From Xestospongia bergquistia (lineage: Eukaryota; Porifera; Demospongiae; Haplosclerida; Petrosiidae), in the NCBI GenBank assembly GCA_963965975.1, contig OZ014411.1, positions 3,023,001-3,087,000 of the forward strand: 64,000 bases of DNA. The letters run 5' to 3'. Of the stretch, positions 38,467 through 51,517 are shown piece after piece. The number at the start of each line of letters is the position of its first letter. Within the stretch, counting starts at the first letter, position 1. The translations under genes were made by a program, and so were the position numbers. The notes under the pieces are model-generated. The model was not told the DNA's origin, searched no databases, and worked only from the letters and a program-made list of their open reading frames with translations.

Positions 38467-41400
38467 TTATTTCAGATCATAATAGATGGTGTTGTTATCT
38501 TGTTGCTTTGGAGGATGTGCAGGTGGTCGAGGATGATTATGGTGACCTTGACCTTTATGTTTTTGTTTGTTCATTGGAACATGGTTAACCAAATATTTAT
38601 TGATTGATTTTGATATTTTTTTCATTTTTATAGAGACAATGACCACAGCTATTATTCTAAAAGCATCAAAAATATACAGATATAACAATGGTTTTTTACT
38701 AATTATGTAATGAATGATTTTATAATTATAATTACAGAAATTTGAATGTTTTTGAAGTCTTACCCTATAAACATAACAATTATTGAAGTAACTTGAAAGA
38801 CTATGCCACTGATAAGCATATTATTAGCAGCTTGCTCTTGAGATGATTTGTCAGTAGGATTTACAGAGTTTGATGATCTGTAATTACCTAAAAACAGTCC
38901 TTACATGCAGTACATTAATTAATGTATTTCAAATATGATATATTCTACTGATGAACTAACTTTGACAATTAACACCAGCAACTTCAGTATTTTGATATGT
39001 TACCGATGGCTGTCCTGTGATGTAATTATATCGATGATGTTTGCAATCCCAAAGTTTAGACTCTGTTCCATAACAGTTGACGTTACTATAATGTACAGGC
39101 CTTCTTGGTTTACTAACACTAGAATTAAATACTGCCAATGTAGCTGAAGAAAAAAATAAATGTGTAAAATATTAGGATGATTAAGCACACCACATATATA
39201 CATATATTATTTATGACCAAAATCTTTGTCTACTTTAAATATAGAAACAAAAAAGATTAATCTCATATTATTTCAGTGCACAATTTTAAATACAAATTAA
39301 ATGCTATAATTTATAAACTAAATTTATTATCTACAGGAACATATATTACCAACCATTTCCAGAATATCCTAACTGAATACAGACAACTTTAGCATCATTA
39401 TCATTCCAACCACTCTGAGAAATTAGTCCCCACATTTTATTAAGACATATTTCAACAAAACCCTCAAAATGATGACCACTTCCAGTTAAACGAACATCTC
39501 CTTCTTCACAATCTATTGGAATATAAAAGAAATAATAAAAGTTAAAGCTTATATGATTAATAAAATACTGATGACTAAATTTCCTTTTTTAAAGATCATA
39601 TGTGTATAAAATAATTATCTAACCACTATAGCAGACCAAGCCAATAAAAGATGTTCTTGAACAATAAGTATTAGGATACGTATATTGAGATTCAGTGCAG
39701 TCAGTCAAAGTAGATTCATGTCCAAAGCAATCAAAACTACCATAAAGAGGTGGCTGACTACCATCACCATAAACAGACCATGTTGTTATAACAGCACCTG
39801 TGTATTTTAAATGATATTGTTCCATTAACTAATGTTGTGATTACCATTTGTGTCATCATAGCCTAATTGTTTACAGGCGACATATCCAGAAGACTTTGAA
39901 AAGCTAGGACAAATGGTTCCCCAAACACCTTTAGCACAAATTTCAAGTCGTCCTTGTCTTTCAACAGTCCCATTAACTAAACGAATATCTCCTTCATTGC
40001 AGTTTCCTGGCTCTAATTAAATAAGGAATGATTATTAAAATAATAAATATGATTGTCATAACGAGGTATTGCCCACCATAACATTTCAGACTGATATGAT
40101 GATAAGAACTACTGCAATGAAGACCACAATGATGTTGACTAAAAGAACATCTTTCTAGTTGCTGATAAGGATAATTACAATGACTATATGTGATATATTG
40201 TGTATTGTATACACGTCCAAATCGGCCATCTCTGAATATGGAAAAATCTGAAGAAAAATTGAATTATATATGAATAGAAAAGGCAATACTTCATACAATT
40301 ACTCTTCCTGTAACCAAGTTGATAGCAAATAGTTGCTGCTATTTGATAGTCAAAGGTGCTGCCATAACTACTACAGAATGAATTCCAAACTCCTCCAAAA
40401 CAAATTTCAACAATTCCTTCGCTTGTATCATTACCACCAATAAGTCGAACTTCATAGTTTGTTTCACATTTACGATTGTCTAAAGCCATTACAAAAGACA
40501 TTATGAAAATAAACTGATTATATTTTACTTGGTATTGGTGAACAGTAAAGAGAAACAGTATCTCTGATAGAATCACAATAGGAGATATGAGTTTTGTAGT
40601 AACTTGAATAGGATGAGCATTGAAATAAAGATGAATAGGAGAAGCTACAATAAGAATATGGACCAAAACCAAAAATTGGCCATGATCCATTGTTTACAAA
40701 ATACAGTGGTTCTATTAAAATTATATATAATTCTTCATTAATTGTTTATTATTAACCCTACTTGGATTTGAGAATCCAAGCTGTTTACAAGCTACCACTG
40801 CATGGCTACAACCCCAATTATAATCACATACTGCTGTCCATTCAGCATTATTACCATCACATACTTGTAGCATACCATCATCAGACACTGTGCTCTCCTT
40901 AATATTGTTATAAAGACGAATGTCTCCATATGTGCAATCACTAGCTACAAACCAATGATTTTGCAATAAATATTTTTCACAAACCGTGTATATGTAATAA
41001 ATAACTTACTTGTATTAACATAACATTGTAGTTCAACTGTATCCTTTTTTATATTACAATATGAGGGGTTTGTTCTGATTGAAGAACTGTAATGTGAGCA
41101 CTGTGACAAGGAAGTGTATGAAGGATGGCAATTTGAGTATGGACCGAAACCAAAAGCAATCCATTCTCCAGCATTTATACGAGTGAGAGGATCTATATAA
41201 ATTTAAAAAAATGTTTATATCCTTTGACTTTAAAGCATTCATGTTTACACTCTAAATAATGTGGATACATATTAGAGTGTGCAGGTAGTTTATCTAAATA
41301 TGACATAATAATTATTTAAAAATTATAAGTTAATTCCTACTTTATGTACAACTGAGACAACTATATATGGAGAATAAATAATAGATAATGGATGATGTAT

Positions 41401-41692
41401 TAAATGAATATTTACTTGGGTTACTATAACCGAGTTGTTTGCAAGCCACAATGGAATGATATTGAGTCCAATCATAATCACATACTGCAGTCCATTGACC
41501 ATAAGAGTTGCACATCTGAAGCATGCCTTTGTCAGATTCAGATATAGTGCGAGCATCAAACAGACGGGTGTCTCCATTTGTACAGGCATCTAAAAATTGA
41601 TAATTCATAACCTGCATTTACACAATCTGTAACTTACTTGCAAAGGCTAAAGCACACATTAAAATAATAATGATAATAACAGTTTTCTTCAT
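38467..41692 (-). CDS. Five-SRCR type I membrane receptor with ITIM-like tail, subfamily B, gene 4 (complete)
   Basis: Exons: 41638-41692, 41416-41589, 41010-41192, 40762-40944, 40529-40711, 40303-40479, 40077-40247, 39845-40012, 39624-39797, 39354-39512, 38961-39143, 38764-38887, 38467-38656. They sum to 2124 nt, 707 codons plus TAA. Signal peptide MKKTVIIIIILMCALAFA. SRCR domains at about 19-137, 138-259, 260-375, 376-489 and 490-603. Short linker, then membrane span LISGIVFQVTSIIVMFIG joined to IIAVVIVSI, stopped by KMKK. The tail has a His/Pro-rich stretch and ends in TIYYDLK; TxYYDL fits only a relaxed ITIM. For exon 10 the donor AATG|GTTGGT was chosen over a later GT because only it keeps phase 1. 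Family role: surface recognition, with a tail that could carry phosphotyrosine signalling. Confidence 0.92.
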
Positions 41693-41772
41693 GATGAGGC
41701 GATTGCTCCAACGTAATAAAAGACAGGATTGAAGATTATCGACACTTCTAGTCTTTTAGTGCGTGGGAAGAC

Positions 41773-41778
41773 CACGTG
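41773..41778. promoter_or_regulatory. CACGTG E-box upstream of gene 4
   Basis: A palindromic CACGTG sits about 80 bases before the ATG in a block (CACGTGATTGACGCCTCCA) that is also conserved upstream of gene 6. Gene 5 lacks it. Confidence 0.35.
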
Positions 41779-41779
41779 A

Positions 41780-43300
41780 TTGACGCCTCCACATGCGTGC
41801 TGATTCATGGGTGACCTTGGATCAGAGCACGTTGCTGCGATGAATATTTTAGTTTTAAAAAGTTATAGCATTTTCAGTTGTTGTCACTGTCTAGTAATGT
41901 TGCTGAAAGATTCTACTAACTCCTAATTCTCAAATAAAATAATGGATTACTTGTTACTAGTTATATAGTATTTTTTGATAGTAGACTAATAAGGACTAAG
42001 TAAATTGACTTCATACATAATATATGTTGTTGACATTACTACCACATTGTGTTTTCAGCCAACTCACTAATATAATGTTTTATTATGTAATATCATGTTT
42101 TTGGGATGTATATATTTCAGTGTTAAGCTAATATTTGTTTAATGCTCAGATTTGAAAGAAAAAAAGTTGTCGTTTTTGAAATGCAAAACTAACTATATTT
42201 GTGTAAACACTTTAATTGTCTACTGTGGCAATTTGCTTCCTCAGGCACATAAATTAATAAAAATTAAAGTAAATTAACATCATATTTATATCTGTGTGTC
42301 AATACGTGATTTGTTGATGAAAACTATATGTCAGTTCAACAATAGCATAGCAGTAATGGTCATTGATAATAAATTTCCACAATTGTTCATTGAACATTTA
42401 GGTTTTGATGGTAAATATATAAACTTATTTACATTTAATTACCTATCATTATGCCAGTAGTAATACAAATGATTTTTACACAAACTAATGTACATCTGAA
42501 TGTATATTTCCTACTAGAATGTATCAATTACTAAGTCATTGGTTTTCTTAACGATGTTTATGATTACATCACCAGCAAACATTCAAGAATAACTCAAAAA
42601 ACAACTGTTGGAAATTATTATTTTTTTATATCTGATTGCAAAACACTATTTATCAGATATTATGATGTGCAATAATGTTATGTGTCCCATTTATAAGGTA
42701 AATTAGCCAAATTTCAATGTTGGTATGGTTTCTTCATTACGTCACTAGCATAAACCTATGGAATACATTGAAAGTATTCTTAATTGAAATGCTCTAAAGG
42801 GAACTTTAAAAGGAGATATGTTATGATGCAGCAGTATGTAGTTAGTAAACACATGAATTTATTCCACTAAACACTCAGATGAGCTATCTTTGTTTATTAC
42901 ATGTCTTAACACAATGACCACACCTTTTTATAAACCCAAAACGTTTATATAAGACAGCAAGCATATTCTCATGGCATTAATACAAATGTATGCAAACGAT
43001 CAAGTAATCGAAGAACACAAATGATTATAATTATCTCAATTAACCAACCAGATTACACTACCTACAGTTTATGAGTATTGTGGGAAGAAATCCACAGAAA
43101 TAAATTATTAGATTAGATTCAAAGTAGCAATCATCAAACATTTCCACACTCTGTAGAGAGAAGATATTATTACTGACTTGTTATTAATTTTATAAAGTTT
43201 GATCACATGAATAATAAGTGAGCAGATGTTGAGATTTGACGTGTTCTCTTTCTCTTTGATAAATGAAATATCTTACATGGTCCACCGAACTGGGTAGTTA
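41780..43300. other. Gene-free 5' flank of gene 4, part of a segmental duplication
   Basis: No exon. 41860-42650 matches 51590-52440 upstream of gene 6, and 42700-43140 matches 57345-57770 beyond the nested transposons. Shared words include TTCAACAATAGCATAGCAGT and GGAATACATTGAAA. Confidence 0.75.
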
Positions 43301-43310
43301 TGGCAGAACT

Positions 43311-44715
43311 TTCAAGGAAATAGAGATTACATGCTGGTCACAGATCCTCAGCTACGAAAACTATCTCTCAGGTCAATGAAGCTATGAGTGCCGCTGAGCT
43401 CTCTTTCTCAAAGCTACAACAACTGAAAAAGACCTTGCAGGAGAAGACAGACATCCTCCAACGACCTGATATGGAGATTTTAGACTTAATAATGGAGGAA
43501 GATGACTTTGCTGAAGATATAGAGCTAGCAAATGAATGTTGGGATAAATTAGAGCTTGGTCTGATCGATGGCTCTAGCTAGTGAAAGTACGCGAACACTC
43601 ACTACTGATTGATCTACCTTACGTTGGCAGTAGAACCCCACATCCTCCTCCACTTTTATCAATTACAACTCATTCTGAAGCTGGTACTGATCATGCTCCT
43701 AAGGTGAAGCTGCCAACGCTGATTTTAAAGAAGTTCAGTGTTGAACTGACTACTTGGACTACATTTTGGGATTCCATTTAGTTCATGGTACACAATAACC
43801 CGAACATAGCCAGTATTTATAAGTTGAATTACTTACACTCATTACTAGAACGGACAGTGGCTGAAGCTGTATTTGGGTTAACACTCACAGCAGCAAATTA
43901 CGAAGAAGTGATCTCAATTTTAAAGAAAAGATTCAGAAATAAACAGCAGATCGTAAATAAACATATGGACACTCAGCTGAATTTAGAGGCGATATCATCC
44001 CATAATCTGAATGGACTCTGACACATTTTTGACAAGGTGACGAGTCATATTAGAGGCTTAAAGTCTCTTGGAATACCACCATCTTCATATGGTAGTCTCC
44101 TGTCCTCAACATTGATGAGTAAACTTCCACAAGATGTATGACTTGTAGTGAGTAGAAGAGTCATAGACAGTGATTGGGATCTCGATTCCTTCATGAATGT
44201 TATTGACGATGAAATTGATGCAAGAGAGAGAGTTGTAACTGTGTGACTCCATCCCATACACATGGTAGAGATACTCCTACTGCTGCTGTACTGATGACAG
44301 GTAGCAGATCTCCTTGGAGATGGAGGTGAGTTAGCTATAAGTGTTTTAATAGGATCTGATCATTACTGGAAGTTGGGGGCTGTCTGGACCAATTGAAGAC
44401 CTTATAGATAATTTGTCCCTCAACAACTACACATCCACCCACGGATTCCAAGGATACTTATTAGTCATCGGCTCCTTGGCCTTCATAAATTCACAATTCA
44501 GGAGGATTTTAATGATCCTGACTTTCAAGCCAGCCCTCTATCGGCAGCTGATTTCACAAGGAGGCTGAGAAACCTTAGTAAGACCATGGATCACTTTTGG
44601 AAAAGATGAAGGAAGGAGTATCTATTAGAGTTGAGGGAATGTCATCGCTATGACAAATGGACCCAGAGTCCTCATAATCCCATTGTCCTTGGAGACATTG
44701 TCTTGGTCTAAAAGT
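43311..44715 (+). mobile_element. Internally deleted Bel/Pao retrotransposon remnant
   Basis: 43311-43580 encodes a coiled N-terminal gag-like segment (ISQVNEAMSAAELSFSKLQ...). 43700-44020 matches the DUF1759 gag region of Bel/Pao elements: VKLPTLILKKFS, WTTFWDSI, VHNNPNIASIYKLNYL, EAVFGLTLTAANYEE, LKKRFRNKQQI. 44030-44260 continues the same protein in other frames. 44455-44715 jumps to the integrase C-terminus: DHFWKR, RKEYLLELRECHR, IVLGDIVLV. Protease, reverse transcriptase and most of the integrase are missing. Stops and frameshifts interrupt every part (for example TGA inside the FWKRxRKEYL motif). No LTRs were found. Confidence 0.75.
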
Positions 44716-44863
44716 ATAAAAGCTATTATGTATTTGTATTACTCATAATTAATCACATGATAAATTTATTATACTATGTGCTATATTTATAATCATACTT
44801 TAAGGGTATGAAATTGACAAGAGAAAACGATTATGTCTCTTTTGCTAAAAATATGATATTTAA

Positions 44864-45454
44864 CCTCGCTGTGCGTGGGTGCTTAGTGAGGGTTACTGTA
44901 GTCTGTCAGTGTGTGTGTGTGTGTGTCGGTTACCTGGGCAAATGGCTTTGAACTGCTTTAACTCAGCAAACACAGCACTGGTAGCCACCAAACTATAGTG
45001 GAGGGTAGCAAAACTTCTGTACTTCTTAAAAATACTGCCAAAAGGAGCATCAAACGAACAAAGCTTTAAATGCCTGAAAAACCTTGAAAAAAGCAGAGCT
45101 TTCAGTGAATACTCAAAAATTAAATAAAAACCTCCTGCATATAGCTTATGACATTTTCTAACTTTTAAAGTGAGAATTTTTGCAAAAATACTTGTTTGGA
45201 AAGTTATGATAGATTTACTAACTTTTGGCAATTATCTTTGTCGATACATTGAGCGCGAACTAAAAATACTAGCACCATAGTTGTCATTGGAGAATCACTA
45301 GTTTTTACTAAGAAGTTGGAAACTATTGCACCTTTTGTCAATTAGAGTGCAAAGTACCCAGTAAAAGGCAAATAGAAATGCTGAGTCATCTATAATCATC
45401 TTGGACATCACGTGAGAATACTTCACTGAGGTCTCTGGATAAGCCGCAGCGAGG
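44864..45454. mobile_element. piggyBac-like MITE, uninterrupted copy
   Basis: 591 bp with ends CCTCGCTG and CAGCGAGG, flanked on both sides by TTAA (44860-44863 and 45455-45458), the piggyBac target duplication. The inside has no transposase. It is in inverted orientation to the copy at 52.5-57.3 kb, with which it shares nearly its whole length. A GT/CA run lies near 44912-44927. A 112-codon open segment in it is unsupported. Confidence 0.8.
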
Positions 45455-45590
45455 TTAAGCACTTTAGTGCATTTCATTAATTTTGTGTGTAGCCTCAAAG
45501 AAAAAAAATGGCAGTAATATCGATAACAACTGTTACAAAAAAAGTATAATGGCTATATCAGTAAAAATTAGTCATCAGTATATTGAAATG

Positions 45591-48500
45591 TTATTTCAGA
45601 TCATAATAGACAGAGTTGTCAAGTTGTTGAATTTGTTGATAATGAATTTGACTACTTTGACCTTCATTTGTTGATTTGCTCATTCGAATATTGTCAGCTA
45701 AATATTTCTTCATAAATTTTGACATCTGTTTCATTTTTAAAATGGCAATGACCACAGCTAGTATTCTAATAGTTTCAAAAATATGAAATTATAACATTAT
45801 TTATTACCTATAATAATAACGTTTTTACAATTACAATTATTCAATTTGTGCATTTATTGAGGTTTTACCCAATTAGTGTGACAATAATTGAAATAACTAG
45901 AAAAACGACAGCACTGACAAATACCCCATTAACAGCTTGCTCTTGAGATGGTTTAACAGTAGGATTTATGGATGTTGATGATCTGTAATCAGCTTATGAT
46001 AAGAAAAACACTCCTTACATGCAGTACATTAACTAATGTATTTCAAATATGATATATTCTATTGATGAACTAACTTTGACAATTAACACCAGCAACTTCA
46101 GTATTTTGATATGTTACTGATGGCTGTCCTTTGATGTAATTATATCGATGATGTTTGCAATCCCAAAGTTTGGACTCTGTTCCACGACAGTTGACATTAC
46201 TATAATGTACAGGCCTTCTTGGTTTACTAACACTAGAATTAAATGTTGCCAATGTAGCTGAAGAAAAAATAAACGTGTAAAATGTTAAGATGAATAAGCA
46301 CAGCATATATATATTACATGTGACAAAATATTTGTCTACTTTAAAAATAGGAACAAAATAGATTCATGATCATTTCAGTGCACACTTTTAAATGCAAATT
46401 AAATGTTAGTATTTTGATGAAGAAAAATGTATTGAGTACAAGAACATATATTACCAACCATTTCCAGAATATCCTAACTGCATGCAGACAACTTTAGCAT
46501 CGTTATCATTCCAACCACTCTGAGAAATTAGTCCCCAAATCTTTCTAAGACATATTTCAACAAACCCCTCAAAATGATGACCACTTCCAGTTAAACGAAC
46601 ATCTCCTTCTTCACAGTCTATTGTAAAAAACTGCTAATGTTTAAAAATATCATAACTTCTAGTCATACATTATATACTTGCACATGATTAGTAAATTGTT
46701 AATGTTTATTCTTGTATTTGTCAAAATCAAATAGTAGTATAATAGTATACGCATTTATGACAATTATCTAACCACTGTAGCAGAGCAAGCCAATAACAGA
46801 TCTTCTTGAACAATAAGTATTAGGATAAGCAGATTTAATAATGCAGTCAGCTAAAGTAGATTCATGACCAAAGCAATCAAAACTACCATAAACAAGTGGC
46901 CCGTCACCATCACCATAAATAGACTGTGTTGATATATCAGCACCTGTGTATTTTAAATGATATTGTTACATTAACTCATGTTGTGATTACCGTTTGTATC
47001 ATCATAGCCTAATTGTTTACAGGCAATATATGCAGAAGACCTCGAAAAGGAAGGACAAATGGCTCCCCAGATACCTTGAGCACAAATTTCAAGTCGACCT
47101 TCTCTTTCAACAGTTCCATTAACTAGACGAACATCTCCTTCATTGCAATTTCCTGGCTCTATTTAGCAAGTAATTGATGATAACAATTTGTTTTAGAATA
47201 ATATACAAAATCATCTAATATAAGGTGTACCTCACCGTAACACTTCAGGCCAATATGATTATAGGGACTACTGCAATGAATACCACAATTACTTTGACTA
47301 AAAGAACAACTTTGTATTTGTTGATAAGGACTATTACAATGATGATAAGTGATATACTGTACATCGAATATTCGTCCCAAACGGCCATCTTTAAATACGG
47401 TAGCGCTAGCATCTGAATAAAAAATTGGAAAGGGTATTGCATTAAAACAATAATACTTCATACATTTACTCTTCCTGTAACCAAGTTGATAACAAATAGT
47501 TGCTGCTAATTGATTGTCAAAGCTGTAGCTACTACAGAAGGAATTCCAAACTCCTCCAAAACAAATTTCAACAATCCCTTCACTTGTGTCATTACCACCA
47601 ACAAGTCTAACATCATAGTTTGTTTCACATTTATTATTGTCTGATATAAAGCAATCTCAAAGGACATTATGAAAATAAAGTGACTATATTTTACCTGATA
47701 ATGATGAACAGTAAAGAGAAACTGTATCTCTAATAAAATTGCAATAGGAAATAGTATTTCTCACGGAGCTTGAATAGGATGAGCATTGGAATAAAGATGA
47801 ATAAGAGAAACTACAAGAAGAATATGGACCAAAACCAAATATTGGCCATGACCCATTATTTATGAAATACAATGGCTCTATCAAAGTATATATAATTGTC
47901 TATAAACTAGATTTATCATTGCACTTACTTGGATTTGAGAATCCAAGTTGTTTACAAGCTACCACTGCATGGTTACACTGCCAGTTATAGTCACATACAG
48001 CTGTCCATTCAGCATTACCACATATTTGCAGCATACCATTATCAGACACTCTACTGTGATTATTACTGTTATAAAGACGAATGTCTCCGTATGTACAATC
48101 ACTAGCTACAAACAATAATGTGCAATAAACATTTTAAACTAACTATATAAAAATTAACTTACTTGTATTAACATAACATTGTAGTTCAACTGTATCTTTT
48201 TTTATATTACAATATGAGGGGTTTCTTCTGATTGAAGAACTGTAATGTGAACACTGTGACAAGAAAGTGTATGAAGAGGAGCAATATGAGTATGGACCAA
48301 AACCAAAAACAACACATTCTCCAGCATTTATACGAGTTATAGGATCTGTATAAATCAAGCAAAAAGTTTACATCCATAGACTATAAATGAAGTTAATTTC
48401 AATATAATTATAACATTATATAATGTTTTATATAACACAGTTTAGTGTGCAGGTGGTTTTGTATGAGTACTTGTTTTATAATTTGTCTGTACAATTACAT

Positions 48501-48858
48501 GTGGTAATAACCAAAAACAAAATTAATATAAGCCCTTCGACTAAATAAGAGAGCTAGTTATCTATTAAATGAATACTTACTTGGGTTACTATAACCAAGT
48601 TGTTTGCAAGCCACAATAGAATGATATTGAGTCCAATCATAGTCGCAGACAGCAGTCCATTGACCATAAGAGTCGCACATCTGAAGCATACCTCTGTCAG
48701 ATGGAGATCTAGTAACAACATCAAACAAGCGAATGTTCCCATATGTACAGGCGTCTAAAAAATTTATAGCTTACCATCATCATTTGCACAATATATAACT
48801 CACTTGTAAACGCTAAAGCACACATTGAAATAATGAAGATAGTAAATATTTTCTGCAT
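45591..48858 (-). CDS. Five-SRCR type I membrane receptor with ITIM tail, subfamily B, gene 5 (complete)
   Basis: Exons: 48804-48858, 48581-48754, 48163-48345, 47929-48105, 47695-47877, 47470-47640, 47236-47412, 46991-47158, 46773-46943, 46459-46617, 46075-46257, 45869-45992, 45591-45765. They sum to 2100 nt, 699 codons plus TAA. Signal peptide MQKIFTIFIISMCALAFT. SRCR domains at about 19-137, 138-257, 258-373, 374-486 and 487-600. Membrane span GVFVSAVVFLVISIIVTLIG joined to ILAVVIAI, stopped by LKMK. The tail ends NSVYYDLK: S-x-Y-x-x-L is a full match to the ITIM consensus, and Y-Y-D-L is also a possible YxxPhi signal. The tail lacks the His/Pro stretch of gene 4. Its upstream region differs from genes 4 and 6 and lacks the E-box block, so regulation may differ. 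Ligand unknown. Confidence 0.92.
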
Positions 48859-49391
48859 GATGAAGCAATTGTCCAATGTAATAAAGAACAGCTTATCTTC
48901 ACTACTTATATAGTTTATTTCGATAGTAGACAAACAACAGAGTCTAATCAAGCTAATTGACTTTATGTTAATTGTCTATTGCTGTTGATATAACTGTCAC
49001 ATTGTGTTTTCAGCGAAATGACTTAAGTAATATCAGTTTTTTTCTTAATCTGGCAGTATATATATCAGTAATAAACTAATATTTGGTTAAACTAAAGTTT
49101 AAGTCTTAAATAAAACTTTATTTTGACAGTAGACAAACATTAGAATCTATTATGCTAATAGATTTATGTTTACATAACCACCACGTTGTGTGGGCTTACA
49201 ATTGGTAAAGAGACATCATACAATTCAAGTTGGATAATTATTGCTTAGTCATATTTTTAAGTAATCACTGTCGAACTTTAACTAAAAATAATTCCAAGTA
49301 AAAATATCAGCAATGTCAATAATAGCAGTTACAAAAAAGGTGCTGTCTATATGATAAACAATTAGTCATCAATATATTGAAGTATTAAGTT
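48859..49391. other. Spacer between genes 5 and 6
   Basis: No exon. 48900-49160 contains two diverged copies of a TTTTGACAGTAGACAAACA...CTAATTGACTT-type block also seen upstream of genes 4 and 6. 49200-49390 matches 37185-37260 and 38345-38460. Confidence 0.5.
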
Positions 49392-51432
49392 TTATTTAAG
49401 ATCATAATAGATGGAGTTGTTATCTTGTTGCTAGGAAGTGGTTGAGGATGATTATGGCGACCCAGACCTTCATGTTTTGGTTTGTTCATTGGAACGTGGT
49501 CAGCTAAATATTTATTGATAGATTTTGTCAATCTTTTCATTTTTATAAAGACAATGACCACAGCTAGTATTCTAAAAGCATCAAAAATAAGAAATTATAA
49601 CATTATTTATTACTAATTATATAATTAATGATTTTACAATAATATATAATTAATGAATTTACAATAGTAACACTGTAAATGTATGTGTTTTTGAGGTCTT
49701 ACCCAATCAGCATGACAATAATTGAAATAGACTACATCACTGATGAGCACACCATTAGCACCTTGCTCTTGAGATGATTTATCAGTAGACGTTGATGATC
49801 TGTAATCACCTTAGGATAAGAAAAACAGTCCTTACATGCAGTATATTTAGTTATGTATTTCAAACATGATATATTCTCTTGATGAACTAACTTTGACAAT
49901 TAACAGAAGCAACTTCAGTATCTTGATATGTTACTGATGACCATCCTGTGACATAATAATATCGATGATGTTTGCAGTCCCAAAGTTTGCACTCTGTTCC
50001 ATAACAGTTGACATTACTATACTGGACAGGCCTTTTTGGTTTACTAACACTAGAATTAAATACTGCTGATGTAGCTAAAGAAAATAGAATATGTAACATT
50101 TTAGGAAATTAATATAAGCACACTGCATATAAATATGTATATACATACAATACAAATCTTTGTCTATTTTAACTATGAAAAAAATGATTCATGTCACATC
50201 ATTTAGTGCACAATTTTAAATAAAAAATTCAAAAAATATATTTTGATGTACAAAATATATTATCTACAAGGATATATATTACTAATTATTTCCAGAATAT
50301 CCAAACTGAATACAGACAACTTTAGCATCGTTATAATGCCAACCACTTTGAGAAATTAGTCCCCACATTTTATCAAGACATATTTCAACAAATCCCTGAA
50401 AATGATGATTACTTCCAGTTAAACGAACAACTCCTTCTTCACAGTCTATTGGAATATAAAAGAAATAGTAAAAGTTAAAGCTTATATGATTAAAAAAATA
50501 CTGATGACCATATGTGTATAAGACAATTATCTAACCACTATAGCAGAGCAAGCCAATAAAAGATGTCCTGGAACAAAAGTCATATTTGCAGCAAACAATC
50601 ATCAGACACTGTGCTCTCATCAGTACTGTTATAAAGACGAATGTCACTATATGTACAATCACTAGCTACAAACAATTTGCAATAAATATATTTTTAGCAA
50701 ACTATTTAAAAATTAACTTACTTGTATTAACATAACACTGAAGTTCAACTGTATCTTTGGTTATATTACAATAAGAGGAGTTTGTTCTGAACAATGAGCT
50801 ATAATGTGCATGAGCATAGTGACAAGAAAGTGTTTGAAAAAGAGCAAGATTGATATGGGCCAAAGCCAAAAGCAACCCATCCTCCAGCATTTATACGAGT
50901 GATAGGATCTATATTAATTTAAAAAAATCTTTTGATTAAGTGCATATTATTTCAAGCATTCATGTTTACACTATATAAATAATGTAGACACATATTAGAG
51001 AGTGCAGGTAGTTTACAAAAAACATGATGTAATAATAATTATTTTACACAATTATATTTGCAAATAGCTAATAAAACATATATTTTAATCTGCTTTTTGT
51101 ACTACTGAGACAACTATGTCAACAATGAATAGGTATAATAGATAATTTGCGATATATTAAATAAATATTTACTTGGGTTACTATAATCGAGTTTTTTATA
51201 AGCCACAATGGAAGTCCAAACATAGTCACATACAGCAGTCCACTGACCATAAAAATTGCACATCTGAAGCATACCTTTGTCAGTAGCAGATTTAGTATGA
51301 ACATCGGATGTCTCCATTTGCACAAGCATCTAAATGTGATAATTCATAGCGTACAATTTACACAATCTATAACTTACTTGCAAAGGCTAAAGTATACATT
51401 ACAATAATGATAATAATAACAGTTTTCTTCAT
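49392..51432 (-). pseudogene. SRCR receptor pseudogene, subfamily B, gene 6
   Basis: The signal exon (51378-51432, MKKTVIIIIIVMYTLAFA) is intact. SRCR1a (about 51174-51330) has a deletion and a TAA soon after the GDI motif. SRCR1b (about 50728-50912) is frameshifted. A deletion joins the start of SRCR2a (about 50600-50669) directly to the end of SRCR4b (about 50538-50580), removing SRCR2b, SRCR3 and SRCR4a. SRCR5a (about 50291-50450) has lost the phase-1 donor (AATA|AT in place of AATG|GT). SRCR5b (49892-50074) is clean. The membrane exon has a deletion. The tail (49392 to about 49575) is frameshifted just before a SIYYDLK-coding end. It is closest to gene 4. Confidence 0.88.
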
Positions 51433-51511
51433 GATGAAGCAATTATCCAACGTAATAAATGGCAGTATAGAAGATTATCCTCACTGCTAACCTTTTAGCG
51501 CCTGCGAGGAA

Positions 51512-51517
51512 CACGTG
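51512..51517. promoter_or_regulatory. CACGTG E-box upstream of pseudogene 6
   Basis: Same CACGTGATCGACGCCTCCA block as upstream of gene 4, in the same relative position. Confidence 0.3.

Noticed and set aside
44893-45231. 112-codon minus open segment
   Set aside because: It lies inside the MITE and is not preserved in the second copy at 52.5-57.3 kb.
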